A stretch of 64,000 nucleotides of DNA, taken from NCBI GenBank assembly GCA_947498765.1, contig CANMLG010000059.1, positions 39,231 to 103,230 of the forward strand. The letters run 5' to 3'. This DNA is from an uncultured Aquimarina sp. (GTDB taxonomy: Bacteria > Bacteroidota > Bacteroidia > Flavobacteriales > Flavobacteriaceae). Below are positions 43,348 through 53,300 of the stretch, one piece after another. Both the position numbers and the translations under genes were made by a program. Each line of letters opens with the position of its first letter. The stretch's first letter is position 1. The notes under the pieces are model-generated. The model worked only from the letters and a program-made list of their open reading frames with translations. It ran no database searches and was not told where the DNA came from.

Positions 43348-43953
43348 ATGAAGTCGTTAACAATCAATGCATCTCAAAGAGAAAGCTTAGGGAAGAAAGC
43401 AACAAAAGCCCTACGTAATGCTGGAAATGTACCTTGTGTAGTTTATGGTGGAGACACTGTTACACATTTTACTGCCCACGAAAACATGTTCAGTAAACTA
43501 GTGTATACCCCAGACGTTCACACGGTGGTAATTGCATTAGATAACGGAACAAACATAAATGCTATCCTACAGGATATTCAGTTTCACCCAACAACAGATA
43601 AAATTTTACATATTGACTTTGTGCAAATTTTTGATGACAAAGCCATCACTATGGAAATCCCTGTTCGTACTACAGGAAAATCTCCAGGTGTAGCAAATGG
43701 TGGTAACTTAAAATTCAACGCACGTCGTTTAAAAGTAAAAGGATTAGCTGCAAACTTACCAGATGTTATTCAAGCTGATATTTCTGAACTTAAAATTGGT
43801 AACAAATTATATGTTACTCAATTGGATTCAGAAGGTTTTGAATTTTTACATGCTGACAACACTGTTGTTTGTCAAGTTAAAAACTCTCGTAACGCTATTG
43901 ATGATGCTGAAGAAGGTGAAGAAGAAGCAGCTACAGAAGCAGCAGCAGAATAA
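43348..43953 (+). CDS. rplY: 50S ribosomal protein L25/general stress protein Ctc
   Basis: A 201-residue L25/TL5 of the long (Ctc) form: an N-terminal 5S-rRNA-binding domain ([19 protein letters not shown]) and a C-terminal beta domain, with a Bacteroidota acidic/Ala tail ([14 protein letters not shown]). It binds 5S rRNA in the large subunit. It follows prs by 26 bp. Confidence 0.95.
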   Translation: MKSLTINASQRESLGKKATKALRNAGNVPCVVYGGDTVTHFTAHENMFSKLVYTPDVHTVVIALDNGTNINAILQDIQFHPTTDKILHIDFVQIFDDKAITMEIPVRTTGKSPGVANGGNLKFNARRLKVKGLAANLPDVIQADISELKIGNKLYVTQLDSEGFEFLHADNTVVCQVKNSRNAIDDAEEGEEEAATEAAAE

Positions 43954-43974
43954 GTCATTTATTCCAAAACATAT

Positions 43975-44005
43975 AAAGCACTCTATTTTAGTAGGGTGCT
44001 TTTTT
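43975..44005 (+). terminator. terminator after rplY
   Basis: AAAGCACTCT and AGGGTGCTTT pair with one mismatch, followed by T6. Confidence 0.8.
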
Positions 44006-44094
44006 GTTTACACCCCGAAAACAACTGTCAATTACATCAATTGCAAATTAAATATTCCCTTTAAAAAATCTATTTTAGCTATAAATAGAATAAA

Positions 44095-44730
44095 ATGTTT
44101 TCACTGTTAAAAAGGTTTTTTACATTTTCAAATGATACTCTAATTATAGACCCTATGAAAAAGTTTTTAATTGTTGGTTTAGGAAACATAGGCCCAAAAT
44201 ATTCTGAAACACGCCATAATATTGGCTTTAAAATTTTAGATGCTTTTGCCAAAGAAGAAAATACATCATTTGAAACAGAAAAATTAGGTGATATTTGCCA
44301 ATTAAAAATTAAAGGAAAAACGGTTTTTTTATTAAAACCCAACACCTATATGAATCTAAGTGGTAAAGCCATTAAATATTGGCTAACCAAAGAAAAAATT
44401 CAGATAGAAAATCTATTAGTTATTACCGATGATATCAACATAGATTTTGGTACATTTCGATTAAAAGCTAAAGGAAGTGCTGGCGGACATAATGGATTAA
44501 AAGACACACAAGAAAAATTAAATTCAGGCACCTATCCTCGATTTAGATTTGGTGTAGGAAGCCAATTTAGTAAAGGCAGACAAGTCGATTACGTACTTGG
44601 TGAATGGTCTAAAGAGGAACAGCACGAATTAAACTTTCGAATACCCGATGCTTGTAATGCCATTAAAAGTTTTGTTACCGCTGGCTTATCGCAAACCATG
44701 AATAGTTTTAATGGCAAACTTGAAAAATGA
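44095..44730 (+). CDS. pth: peptidyl-tRNA hydrolase
   Basis: A 211-residue Pth that recycles peptidyl-tRNA. It has LIVGLGNIGPKYSETRHNIGF with catalytic His, LLKPNTYMNLSGKA, VITDDINI and KGSAGGHNGLKDTQ. I keep the upstream ATG 44095: the extra 20 residues before MKKFLIVG resemble the N-terminal extension that I recall from other flavobacterial Pth proteins, although starting at 44155 would also be possible. Confidence 0.93.
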   Translation: MFSLLKRFFTFSNDTLIIDPMKKFLIVGLGNIGPKYSETRHNIGFKILDAFAKEENTSFETEKLGDICQLKIKGKTVFLLKPNTYMNLSGKAIKYWLTKEKIQIENLLVITDDINIDFGTFRLKAKGSAGGHNGLKDTQEKLNSGTYPRFRFGVGSQFSKGRQVDYVLGEWSKEEQHELNFRIPDACNAIKSFVTAGLSQTMNSFNGKLEK

Positions 44731-44873
44731 TTTGTGTTTTTACTAAATCACCTCAGCTTACATGAATTAACCTAACAACTACGAAAACATTATCATACAA
44801 AATTTTGTATTTCGACTAACCAAATAGGTATATTATGTAAAGATTTCAGTAATTTTACACAAAATTTTCACTG

Positions 44874-45806
44874 TTGAAAAAACATAAAAACGCTTGTACT
44901 TATAACAATAAAATTAAGAGTGCTGTTACTATTGGCACCTTTGATGGCGTACATATTGGACATAAAAAAATTATTGAGCGACTTAATTTAGCCGCTAAGC
45001 AAAATAATTTAGAATCCATAATTCTTACTTTTTTTCCACATCCCCGTATGGTATTGCAAAAAGATGCTGATATCAAACTAATTAACACTATGGATGAGCG
45101 TTCTGAAATATTGGAACAAAGCGGATTAAATCACCTTGTTATTCATCCTTTTAGTGAAGAATTTTCACAACTAAGTGCCGAGGAATATGTAAAGCAAATG
45201 CTTGTTAAGTATTTAAAAGCCAAAAAAATAATTATAGGTTATGATCATCGTTTTGGAAAAGGCAGAACAGCAAATATTAATGACCTTATAAACTACGGTA
45301 ATGAATTTGATTTTGATGTTGAAGAAATATCCAAACAAGAAATTGAAGATGTTGCTGTAAGCTCAACAAAAATTAGAAAAGCACTCCTTAATGGAGAAAT
45401 TGAAAAAGCCAATACCTATCTAGGCTACAATTTTATGCTTACTGGTAAAATTGAAAAAGGACGCCAAATTGGTCGTACGTTAGGCTACCCCACTGCAAAT
45501 ATGAAAATTGCAGAAACTTACAAGCTTATCCCAAAGCAAGGAGTATACGTTGTAAGCTCATTAGTCGAAGGAAAAACCTATTACGGTATGATGAATATTG
45601 GCACTAATCCTACTGTAAATGGCACAAAGCAAAGCATTGAAACTCATTTTTTTGACACACAAATTAATCTGTACGACAAAAAAATTAAAATTGAATTATT
45701 GAAACGCATCAGAGACGAAAAGAAATTCGATTCCATGGAAGAGTTGAAAAAAGCCATGTCTGAAGATGAAGATTTCGCCCGAGAATATATTTGTGAAATG
45801 TTGTAA
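44874..45806 (+). CDS. ribF: bifunctional riboflavin kinase/FAD synthetase
   Basis: A 310-residue protein that makes FMN then FAD. The N-terminal FAD synthetase nucleotidyltransferase part has TIGTFDGVHIGH and SSTKIRKALLNGEI; the C-terminal riboflavin kinase part has GRTLGYPTANM and MNIGTNPTVNG. No ATG fits; TTG at 44874 is the start codon consistent with the family's N-terminus. Confidence 0.95.
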   Translation: MKKHKNACTYNNKIKSAVTIGTFDGVHIGHKKIIERLNLAAKQNNLESIILTFFPHPRMVLQKDADIKLINTMDERSEILEQSGLNHLVIHPFSEEFSQLSAEEYVKQMLVKYLKAKKIIIGYDHRFGKGRTANINDLINYGNEFDFDVEEISKQEIEDVAVSSTKIRKALLNGEIEKANTYLGYNFMLTGKIEKGRQIGRTLGYPTANMKIAETYKLIPKQGVYVVSSLVEGKTYYGMMNIGTNPTVNGTKQSIETHFFDTQINLYDKKIKIELLKRIRDEKKFDSMEELKKAMSEDEDFAREYICEML

Positions 45807-45995
45807 AAAAACAAGCGTGTAAATATTTAGCATTAAAACTTCGCTAATTAAGTCTTCACTTTTAATTTTTTAAAGAAATACAAGTCTGAACTTTTCTCAA
45901 ACTTAACAATTTCAACATTAGTTATATAAAAAGAGAAAACTACATCCTAATTTTAGATTCAAATCCCATAAATTCATGGCATCTAAAATTAAAAA

Positions 45996-48434
45996 ATGAA
46001 TTATCCTCTTACAGTAAAGTACTTTAGTTGTATTGTTTTTTTATTGTTTACTCACATACAAATTAATGCCCAAATTGTTTTATTAGGTGAAAACCCTCCA
46101 TTTGAAAATGTTAATGACGGTAATTTTAATAGTGTTTGGGACTATTGGCGTAATGCCAAACAGTCTCCTTTTTGGACAACTCGAATCATAAAAGGAGACG
46201 CTCCAATGGGAGTACATTATGGTACACTTTTTAGTAGTAACACTGAAGGCATAGCAACCTCTAAATTATTAAATAACACCACATACCAACAGCCTAAAAT
46301 TGGTGACATAATTAACTGGGGCTTCGGAGCCGATTTGGAATATGATTGCCAAGGCTTTGTTAGTTTAAGCCTCGTTTTCGGAAAACATGAGCGCATATTA
46401 GCCAACAAAACTCCCTTAAAAGGTGGAGACAATATTGTGGAACATTTTAAAGGTACGTATACATTAACTGATAACGATGTCAAAGCAGGACTTCCCTTTG
46501 TTAAAACCACTTTTTATTCCGAAAAGGGTGTTAAAGTATACCTCCACTATGTAAACATTTCTGTTGATGCTCCACAAATTGCAGGCCCCAAAAACTTTAT
46601 TACCCAAGTCATCAATCAAGGCATTCAACTTTCATGGAATGATGATAAAGCCAATAAAAACAGTATTTTCAATATATACCGTAAACCTACACATGATAAA
46701 AATAAGTATCAAAAAATTGGAAAAACTGCTCATTTCACATTCATAGATAGCACGATTACTCATGGCATTAATTACAATTATTTAGTAACACGCATTAACA
46801 GCAAAGAATCTGCTCCATCTACTATACAAACAATTCGAAAAACAGATACTATTGCTCCTCTCCCTCCTACCTGTTGTAAAGCTATTAGTTATGATACCGA
46901 AATTAAACTCACCTGGACTAAAAGCGTCACTAAGGACATTAAAGCTTATTCCGTTTACAGAAGCAATCCCAATACTAGAACACCAAAAAAAATAGCTTCA
47001 GGCATTACAACTAACTTTTATGAGGACTTAACGCCAGCTAAAAATATTGAAAACACATATCACATTTATGCACATGACCATAGCGGTAACAAAAGCAAAG
47101 CATCTCAACCTATTGTAGTCAAAACTAAAAGTATATTCGGCGCTTCATTTAAAGACCTCATACTTCCCATCCCCATTCACAACAAACTAAGCACTACTAT
47201 TTGGGGAGCCAAAAACGTTATCCCTCGTGATCCAGATAATGGCATTGAACACCCAGATTGGTCCTATTGGGGTGGCAAACCTGTACTTGACAAAGACAAT
47301 AAATACCATATGCTAGTAGTCCGCTGGCCCGAAAAAGCTTTAAAAGGACATTGGGAATGGCCAAATTCTACTGTGGTACATAGCATTTCCGATACGCCTA
47401 CTGGTCCCTATCTCCCTACTGGAGAAGTAGCATATGCATTCGCCAATGGATTAGGGCATAATGCCGATGTTATTCAACTAAATAATGGAAGCTATCTTTT
47501 GTATTCATTAATCAATTGGAAGCCTACATTATTCACCTCAAAAAGGATGTCAGGCCCTTGGAAAAAAGAAGGTATTATGAACATTGAATACAATGCCAAA
47601 GCTTTAAATGATCCTAATGAGTACCAAGTCCAACGTAATTTATCTGGCGTACAATTAGCCAATGGAAACATGCTATTTATTACAAAATTTGGGCGTATGA
47701 TTATAAGTAAAAATGGCTTATTAGGCCCCTACAAAGTAGTTAGTGATGTCATTCAAAAAAACAAAACCATTCCAGCACGTTACCGAAAATCAAATTACGA
47801 AGACCCTACCATGTGGCGTGACGAAGTTCAATTCCATTGTTTAATCAATGCATTTATTGATAAACGAGCAATTTATTTACGTTCGCCTGACGGTATTCAT
47901 TGGAAATTTGACCCTGGTATTGCTTATGACACTTCAATTACCTCATACCAAGATGGCACCAGTACCCATTGGTATAAACTTGAGCGCCCACATGTATTGC
48001 AAGATCAATATGGCAGAGCCACGCATCTTTCTTTAGCTGCCTTAGATGTTGCCAAAAAAAATGACATGGCTAATGACAGCCATAATTCTAAAAATTTAAT
48101 TGTTCCTCTTATCGTACCTAAACGCATCAAACTTCTTAACAAAGAAAAAATAACCACCAATACAAAAATCATCAAATTACGTATCCTTTCCGAAAAAGGA
48201 TTTGACGCTCAAAAGGATATTGATATTTCATCACTACGTTTTGGGGCTTCCGAAGCAGTAAATTTTGGTAAAGGCAGTAAAGTAATCAATACTCAAAATA
48301 AAGGCAATGACCTCATCATTGAATTTTCTGGTCAAGGCAATGGCATTACATCCACTAATTTTGCAGGCAAATTATTAGGAAAAACAACCAAAGGTGACCA
48401 ACTCATTGGGTTTTGTAAGCTTAGTACTGACTAA
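45996..48434 (+). CDS. secreted GH43-like glycosidase with fibronectin type III domains
   Basis: An 812-residue protein with a signal peptide (YFSCIVFLLFTHIQINA). Residues about 25-195 look like a carbohydrate-binding-type beta sandwich; two fibronectin type III domains (about 195-380) follow; then a five-bladed propeller resembling families GH43/GH117-like (WSYWGGKPVLDKDNKYHM, GLGHNADVIQLNNGSYLL, NYEDPTMWRDEVQFHCL), and a short C-terminal beta domain. Such enzymes hydrolyse algal or sulfated polysaccharides. The exact substrate is unclear. No sulfatase or SusCD genes are nearby, so it is not in an evident PUL. It starts 190 bp after ribF. Confidence 0.8.
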   Translation: MNYPLTVKYFSCIVFLLFTHIQINAQIVLLGENPPFENVNDGNFNSVWDYWRNAKQSPFWTTRIIKGDAPMGVHYGTLFSSNTEGIATSKLLNNTTYQQPKIGDIINWGFGADLEYDCQGFVSLSLVFGKHERILANKTPLKGGDNIVEHFKGTYTLTDNDVKAGLPFVKTTFYSEKGVKVYLHYVNISVDAPQIAGPKNFITQVINQGIQLSWNDDKANKNSIFNIYRKPTHDKNKYQKIGKTAHFTFIDSTITHGINYNYLVTRINSKESAPSTIQTIRKTDTIAPLPPTCCKAISYDTEIKLTWTKSVTKDIKAYSVYRSNPNTRTPKKIASGITTNFYEDLTPAKNIENTYHIYAHDHSGNKSKASQPIVVKTKSIFGASFKDLILPIPIHNKLSTTIWGAKNVIPRDPDNGIEHPDWSYWGGKPVLDKDNKYHMLVVRWPEKALKGHWEWPNSTVVHSISDTPTGPYLPTGEVAYAFANGLGHNADVIQLNNGSYLLYSLINWKPTLFTSKRMSGPWKKEGIMNIEYNAKALNDPNEYQVQRNLSGVQLANGNMLFITKFGRMIISKNGLLGPYKVVSDVIQKNKTIPARYRKSNYEDPTMWRDEVQFHCLINAFIDKRAIYLRSPDGIHWKFDPGIAYDTSITSYQDGTSTHWYKLERPHVLQDQYGRATHLSLAALDVAKKNDMANDSHNSKNLIVPLIVPKRIKLLNKEKITTNTKIIKLRILSEKGFDAQKDIDISSLRFGASEAVNFGKGSKVINTQNKGNDLIIEFSGQGNGITSTNFAGKLLGKTTKGDQLIGFCKLSTD

Positions 48435-48488
48435 TTGTTTTTTTGAAATTGTAACCCAATTATAAATATATTTGATAAAAAAATTAAA

Positions 48489-49805
48489 ATGCGTGCACGC
48501 CTTTTTTCATCGGTTGATAATAGCCCTCTTATTATTTTTAGAATCATATTTGGGATACTTATTTGTTTGGAATCTTGGGGTGCCATTGCTACAGGTTGGG
48601 TATCAAAAACTTTAGTTGAACCTCAATTTACATTTAATTTTATTCATCTAGATTTTTTACAACCTCTGCCCGGTTATGGTATGTATGTGTACTACATAAT
48701 TATGGGAATTGTTGGCGTTGGCGTTTTATTGGGGTATCGCTACATCCTATCTATTACCCTATTCAGCTTGTTATGGGGCGGCACCTATTTAATGCAAAAA
48801 AGTTCATATAACAACCATTATTACCTACTATGGATTTTAAGTATTTTAATGTGTTTTTTACCCGCCCATAAAGATATATCACTAGACACCCGCTTGGGAT
48901 TTACCACACAAAAAAATAGCATGCCTTACTGGTGTAAATTTTTAATTATTGCTCAACTCGCTATTGTGTACACCTACGCTGCTGTTGCCAAACTTTATCC
49001 CGATTGGTTAGATACCACTGTGTCTGCAAACCTAATGGCCGGAAAAGTGAATTATCCTATTATTGGCGTGTTACTACAGCAAAAATGGACCCATTATGTA
49101 ATCACTTACGTGGGAATCTTTTTTGATCTTTTAGTAATCCCGGCGCTTTTATTTAAACCTACTCGAAAAATTGCTTTTTTGGCTGCTATTTTTTTTCATT
49201 TGTATAATTCTATCGTTTTTCAAATAGGTATTTTCCCTTACTTAGCATTAAGTTTTTGCTTATTCTTTTTTCCTGCAGAAAAAGTTAGACAATGGTTTTA
49301 CTCAAAAAACAAAAAATTTCAAAAGATTGAAAAAGCACCCTATCCGACAAATAAATGGATACTCATTACGCTCAGCCTTTGGATTTGTATACAAATTGCA
49401 TTACCCCTTCGCCATTGGTTGTTTGAAGGCGATGTATTATATACCGAAGAAGGACATCGTATGAGTTGGCGTATGATGCTTCGAAGTAAATCGGCTCGCA
49501 ATACTTTTTACATTCAAAAAGGAGAAAAAAATCCGAAAGAACGTATTAAATTATCGGATTACCTTAGCCCTAAACAAATCCGATCTATGGGCGGAAAACC
49601 TGATATGATATGGCAATTTGCCCAACACTTAAAAAAGGAATATGCAAAACAAAATATGTCCATTAAAGTATTTGTTACCAATTACACCAGAGTAAACAAT
49701 AAACCACCAGTACAACTCATTGACCCTAATGTGGATTTAGCCGATGTAAAATGGAATTATTGGGGACATAATGATTGGGTGAATACGAGTTACGAAAAAA
49801 AATAG
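48489..49805 (+). CDS. HTTM / vitamin K-dependent gamma-carboxylase-like membrane protein
   Basis: A 438-residue protein with several membrane helices (IIFRIIFGILICLESWGA, YYIIMGIVGVGVLLGY, KFLIIAQLAIVYTYAAVAK) in the HTTM arrangement and a cytoplasmic-loop motif NNHYYLLWILS, in which NHYYL resembles the active-site region of gamma-glutamyl carboxylases. The C-terminal soluble part (about 320-438) is typical. Bacterial homologues exist but substrates are not known. It begins 54 bp after the GH43-like gene, suggesting co-expression. Confidence 0.85.
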   Translation: MRARLFSSVDNSPLIIFRIIFGILICLESWGAIATGWVSKTLVEPQFTFNFIHLDFLQPLPGYGMYVYYIIMGIVGVGVLLGYRYILSITLFSLLWGGTYLMQKSSYNNHYYLLWILSILMCFLPAHKDISLDTRLGFTTQKNSMPYWCKFLIIAQLAIVYTYAAVAKLYPDWLDTTVSANLMAGKVNYPIIGVLLQQKWTHYVITYVGIFFDLLVIPALLFKPTRKIAFLAAIFFHLYNSIVFQIGIFPYLALSFCLFFFPAEKVRQWFYSKNKKFQKIEKAPYPTNKWILITLSLWICIQIALPLRHWLFEGDVLYTEEGHRMSWRMMLRSKSARNTFYIQKGEKNPKERIKLSDYLSPKQIRSMGGKPDMIWQFAQHLKKEYAKQNMSIKVFVTNYTRVNNKPPVQLIDPNVDLADVKWNYWGHNDWVNTSYEKK

Positions 49806-49943
49806 GCCAACTAACTACTTTCTTGCCCCCGGATACAACACTCATAACATTCCGCAAAAAACAATTACAATAACTCCTTGTTATACTGATCATTATTTTT
49901 TCTATATTTAATAAGAATAGTATTCATTCAGTAATTGTTGGTC

Positions 49944-50390
49944 ATGCAAACACCAATACACATTCAGTCCGAAAAAATTATAACCGTAGCTGCTAAACAC
50001 GTTTTAGGTGGACACGCTCCTATTATTGTTACTACTAATGAGTATTATAATTTTGAGGTATTACCCGATCAATATTGGACGGATTTCTTCAAAAAAACCA
50101 CTGCCAATGGATTTAATTATTTCTTAAAAAAATACCTGCGTGTCAAAAATGCTAAATATTTTACGCTATGTGCTACTATTAATACACCTACCGAATATAA
50201 AAAGGCCATCACCAAAAAGCGCCGAAAAATAGTAGACGATCCACATCACACTTTTAGCATTGGTCAAAGTAAAACGAATTACCACGTAACAAAACCTGGC
50301 TATTTATCCTTATTTGCTAATGATAACCGCTGGTTTTACTGGAACAACAAAGGAAGCATTGAAGTTAAAATAACCCGTTCACACTCATAA
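49944..50390 (+). CDS. small PA-IL-lectin-like beta-sandwich protein
   Basis: A 148-residue protein without a signal peptide. The pattern YNFEVLPDQYWTDF near the start and GYLSLFANDNRWFYWNNKG near the end resembles the LecA (PA-IL) type galactose-binding beta-sandwich, with ND and NN residues at calcium/sugar positions. It is only 4 nt upstream of the giant multidomain gene and is surely co-translated with it. ATG 49944 is preferred to a TTG three codons upstream. A weak minus-7 element (TATATTTA) lies in the 138-bp gap after the carboxylase-like gene. Confidence 0.6.
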   Translation: MQTPIHIQSEKIITVAAKHVLGGHAPIIVTTNEYYNFEVLPDQYWTDFFKKTTANGFNYFLKKYLRVKNAKYFTLCATINTPTEYKKAITKKRRKIVDDPHHTFSIGQSKTNYHVTKPGYLSLFANDNRWFYWNNKGSIEVKITRSHS

Positions 50391-50394
50391 AACC

Positions 50395-53300
50395 ATGAAT
50401 ACAACGCGGACTGTCTACTTTAATGGTGATTTATCAAAGCCTTATAAACTTGTAGAGAGTGAGCAGTTATTTATTATAAGAACACTCAAAAAAGAAAATG
50501 CCGATAAGATACTTAAACAAACCGATTGGGTAAAAAATCAACTACATAATATAGCCTTGGTATCTCAATTCAGTGATTCTAATGTTTCCATTTATCGTTT
50601 TCACGGAAGTAAAGAAGGGAAGAATAAAATTAAACATCAGATCAGGCAGGCGCATTCTGATAAAATTGAATATATAGGCTCTATTCTAGAATATAGCAAC
50701 TCTAAAGTTTATCAAATTTATACCGGTAATATTTACCTTGAATTTTTTGATGCCTGCACTTCGGAGGCCTGTTTGTCTTTCTTACTAAAACATAAATTAA
50801 TTACTAAATATCCGCTACATTTTGGCGTAAACAGTTATTTCTGCAAAACAGAAACGCCCATTAACAAAGATATTTTCACTTTTTGCGAAACATTATTACA
50901 ATCGAGTATGGTAAAATGTTGTCACCCCGAATTAGTTACTGAACTACGTCCTCAAAAATCATTTCAGCAAGTAGCCACAACCAACACCAAACTCCCTAAT
51001 GATTGGTGGTTAAAAAAAACACATACGCTACAAGCTTGGAAAATCACAAAAGGAGCTGGAATTACTATCGCTATCATTGATGATGGTATTGAAATGAAGC
51101 ATCCCGCATTTTCGAAAAAAATAAAGTCTCCGATCGACATGAAAACACTTGCCGAAAATGGATTACCTATTCACAACGAAAATGACAAACACGGTACCCC
51201 TTGTGCCAGTATTGCTGCCTCATCGGATAGCAATGCCCTTGGCGTTGCTCCCAATGCTTCCATTATTCCTATTCGTATTACTGGCTTAGGTTCCATATTG
51301 CAAGCCGAAGCTATTTATTGGGCCGCAAAAAATGGCGCCGATATTATTTCATGCAGTTGGGGGCCACCCGACGGCAATATTTTTGACAAAAGTGACAACG
51401 AATACTACTATCCATTACCCGATCATACCAAAAAAGCTTTTGAATACGCCACTAAATATGGGCGAAATGGAAAAGGCTGTATTATAGTTTTTGCTGCCGG
51501 AAATGGAAATGAACCTGCCAAATTTGACGGATATACCGCTGCCAATGAAGTGATAGCCATCACCTCCTCCAACTATGCTGACCAACCTACTATTTATGCC
51601 GATTATGGACAACCTGTTTCCTGTGCTTTCCCCAGTGGAGATTTTAAAGTTGATCGGGATAAAAATATCCTTATAAACTCGGGTATCCGAGTGGCAGATC
51701 GCTTGGATAAAAAAGGCTATTCCAAAAATGACTACTATTCCTATTTTACAGGAACCTCTGCTTCTTGCCCTGGAGCGGCAGGAATTTTTGGACTTGTACT
51801 TTCGGTAAATCCAAATTTAACCCAAAAACAACTTAAAGCACTCATTCCTAAAATGTGTGACCAAATCGGAATCCCTACTTATTATGATGAAACTGGATAC
51901 AGTCAAAATTTTGGCTACGGCATGTTAAATGCTACAAAAGCCATTCAAATAGCCAAAACACACCAACCAACTAAATATCGCTTACCCATGGAAAATCAAA
52001 CCAAACAAGCCGTTTCACTCCACATAGGAATCAATGAAGTAGATACCAACTATTATGGCATGTACATCCCTCCCTTGAATGGCTGTGTTAATGATATGGA
52101 AAGTATGTCAAATTTAGCCACCAGTCTAGGCTATGAACCTCATACTTTAAAAAATGACGAAGCCACTAAAAAAACTATAGCCTCAAGCATTACCGAATTA
52201 GGAAACGCCATACATGACGGAGGGATATTACTCATCACTTATGCTGGGCATGGCGTGCAATTAAATGACACCAATCACCTCCCAAACAGCAAATTTGATG
52301 ATGAAATCGACGGAAAGGACGAATCATGGGTTACCTATGATGGCTTTTTGTTAGATGATGAAATTTTTAACGCACTAGCCGCTATTCAAAATAAGATTCG
52401 AGTTATTCTCGTTTCAGATTCCTGTCACAGCGAAACCATGTCTCGTTTTGTTTCGCCAGATAAAAATGCTGTTAGAGAAAGAGGAATTACAAAAGATATT
52501 GCCGAACGCGTGCTTCAAAAAAATGGTGAAAGCATTGAAAATTTACTCAAAAGTAAAGCACCAAAAAAATCAAATTACACTACGGCAGTTATTAATCTTT
52601 CGGCTTGCAGAGCTAAACAAACAGCTAAAGAACAAGGAGGAAAAGGTATATTTACGGTAGCTTTTATAGAAACACTTACCAAATTCAAAGATCAAAATAA
52701 CCTCCATTTTAGTTACTTAGATTTTGTGACAGAAGTGCAACAACTCGTCACCTCCCGAATTTATGATCAAGATCCCAATTACAGCATTTCACATGTAAAA
52801 AGCGAAGCTTTTTTAAAGCAATTCCCCCTTAGTATTTCCCCTATTACAATTAAAAACACCACCAAAAAAACAAATGATTCAGAAAAAAAAACGCCCGCTA
52901 AATCGGTAACCGATCCCTATCAACATACTTTTTTTGCCTTAAACACCAATGAACTTTTGGTTGATTATAATGGCCAAGAGTTTAAAAGCTTACATCAACC
53001 CGCTCAGCGTAATATTGAAAACCCCTGGGATGCCGCTTATAATTTAGTGCTTAATGATCACACAAAGCACATCAATTATGTAGAACCCAATGTGATTTCA
53101 AATCTTTACTACGAAGGCGAAACACAGGAACGCGGAAAAACAACAGGATCGGCTACGTATTTAGATACCTACCCGCCAAAAATGGCAGCTCATGAAGATG
53201 TTGATTTTATTTGGCATCTTAGGGAACATTATAGCGGATTGGAAGCTGCCAATAAACTAGTCTTTCCAGAAATTGCATTGGGACAAAAAAAATACAATAA

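Noticed and set aside
45996..49805. Polysaccharide utilisation locus
   Set aside because: No SusC/SusD pair, sulfatase or further glycoside hydrolases nearby.
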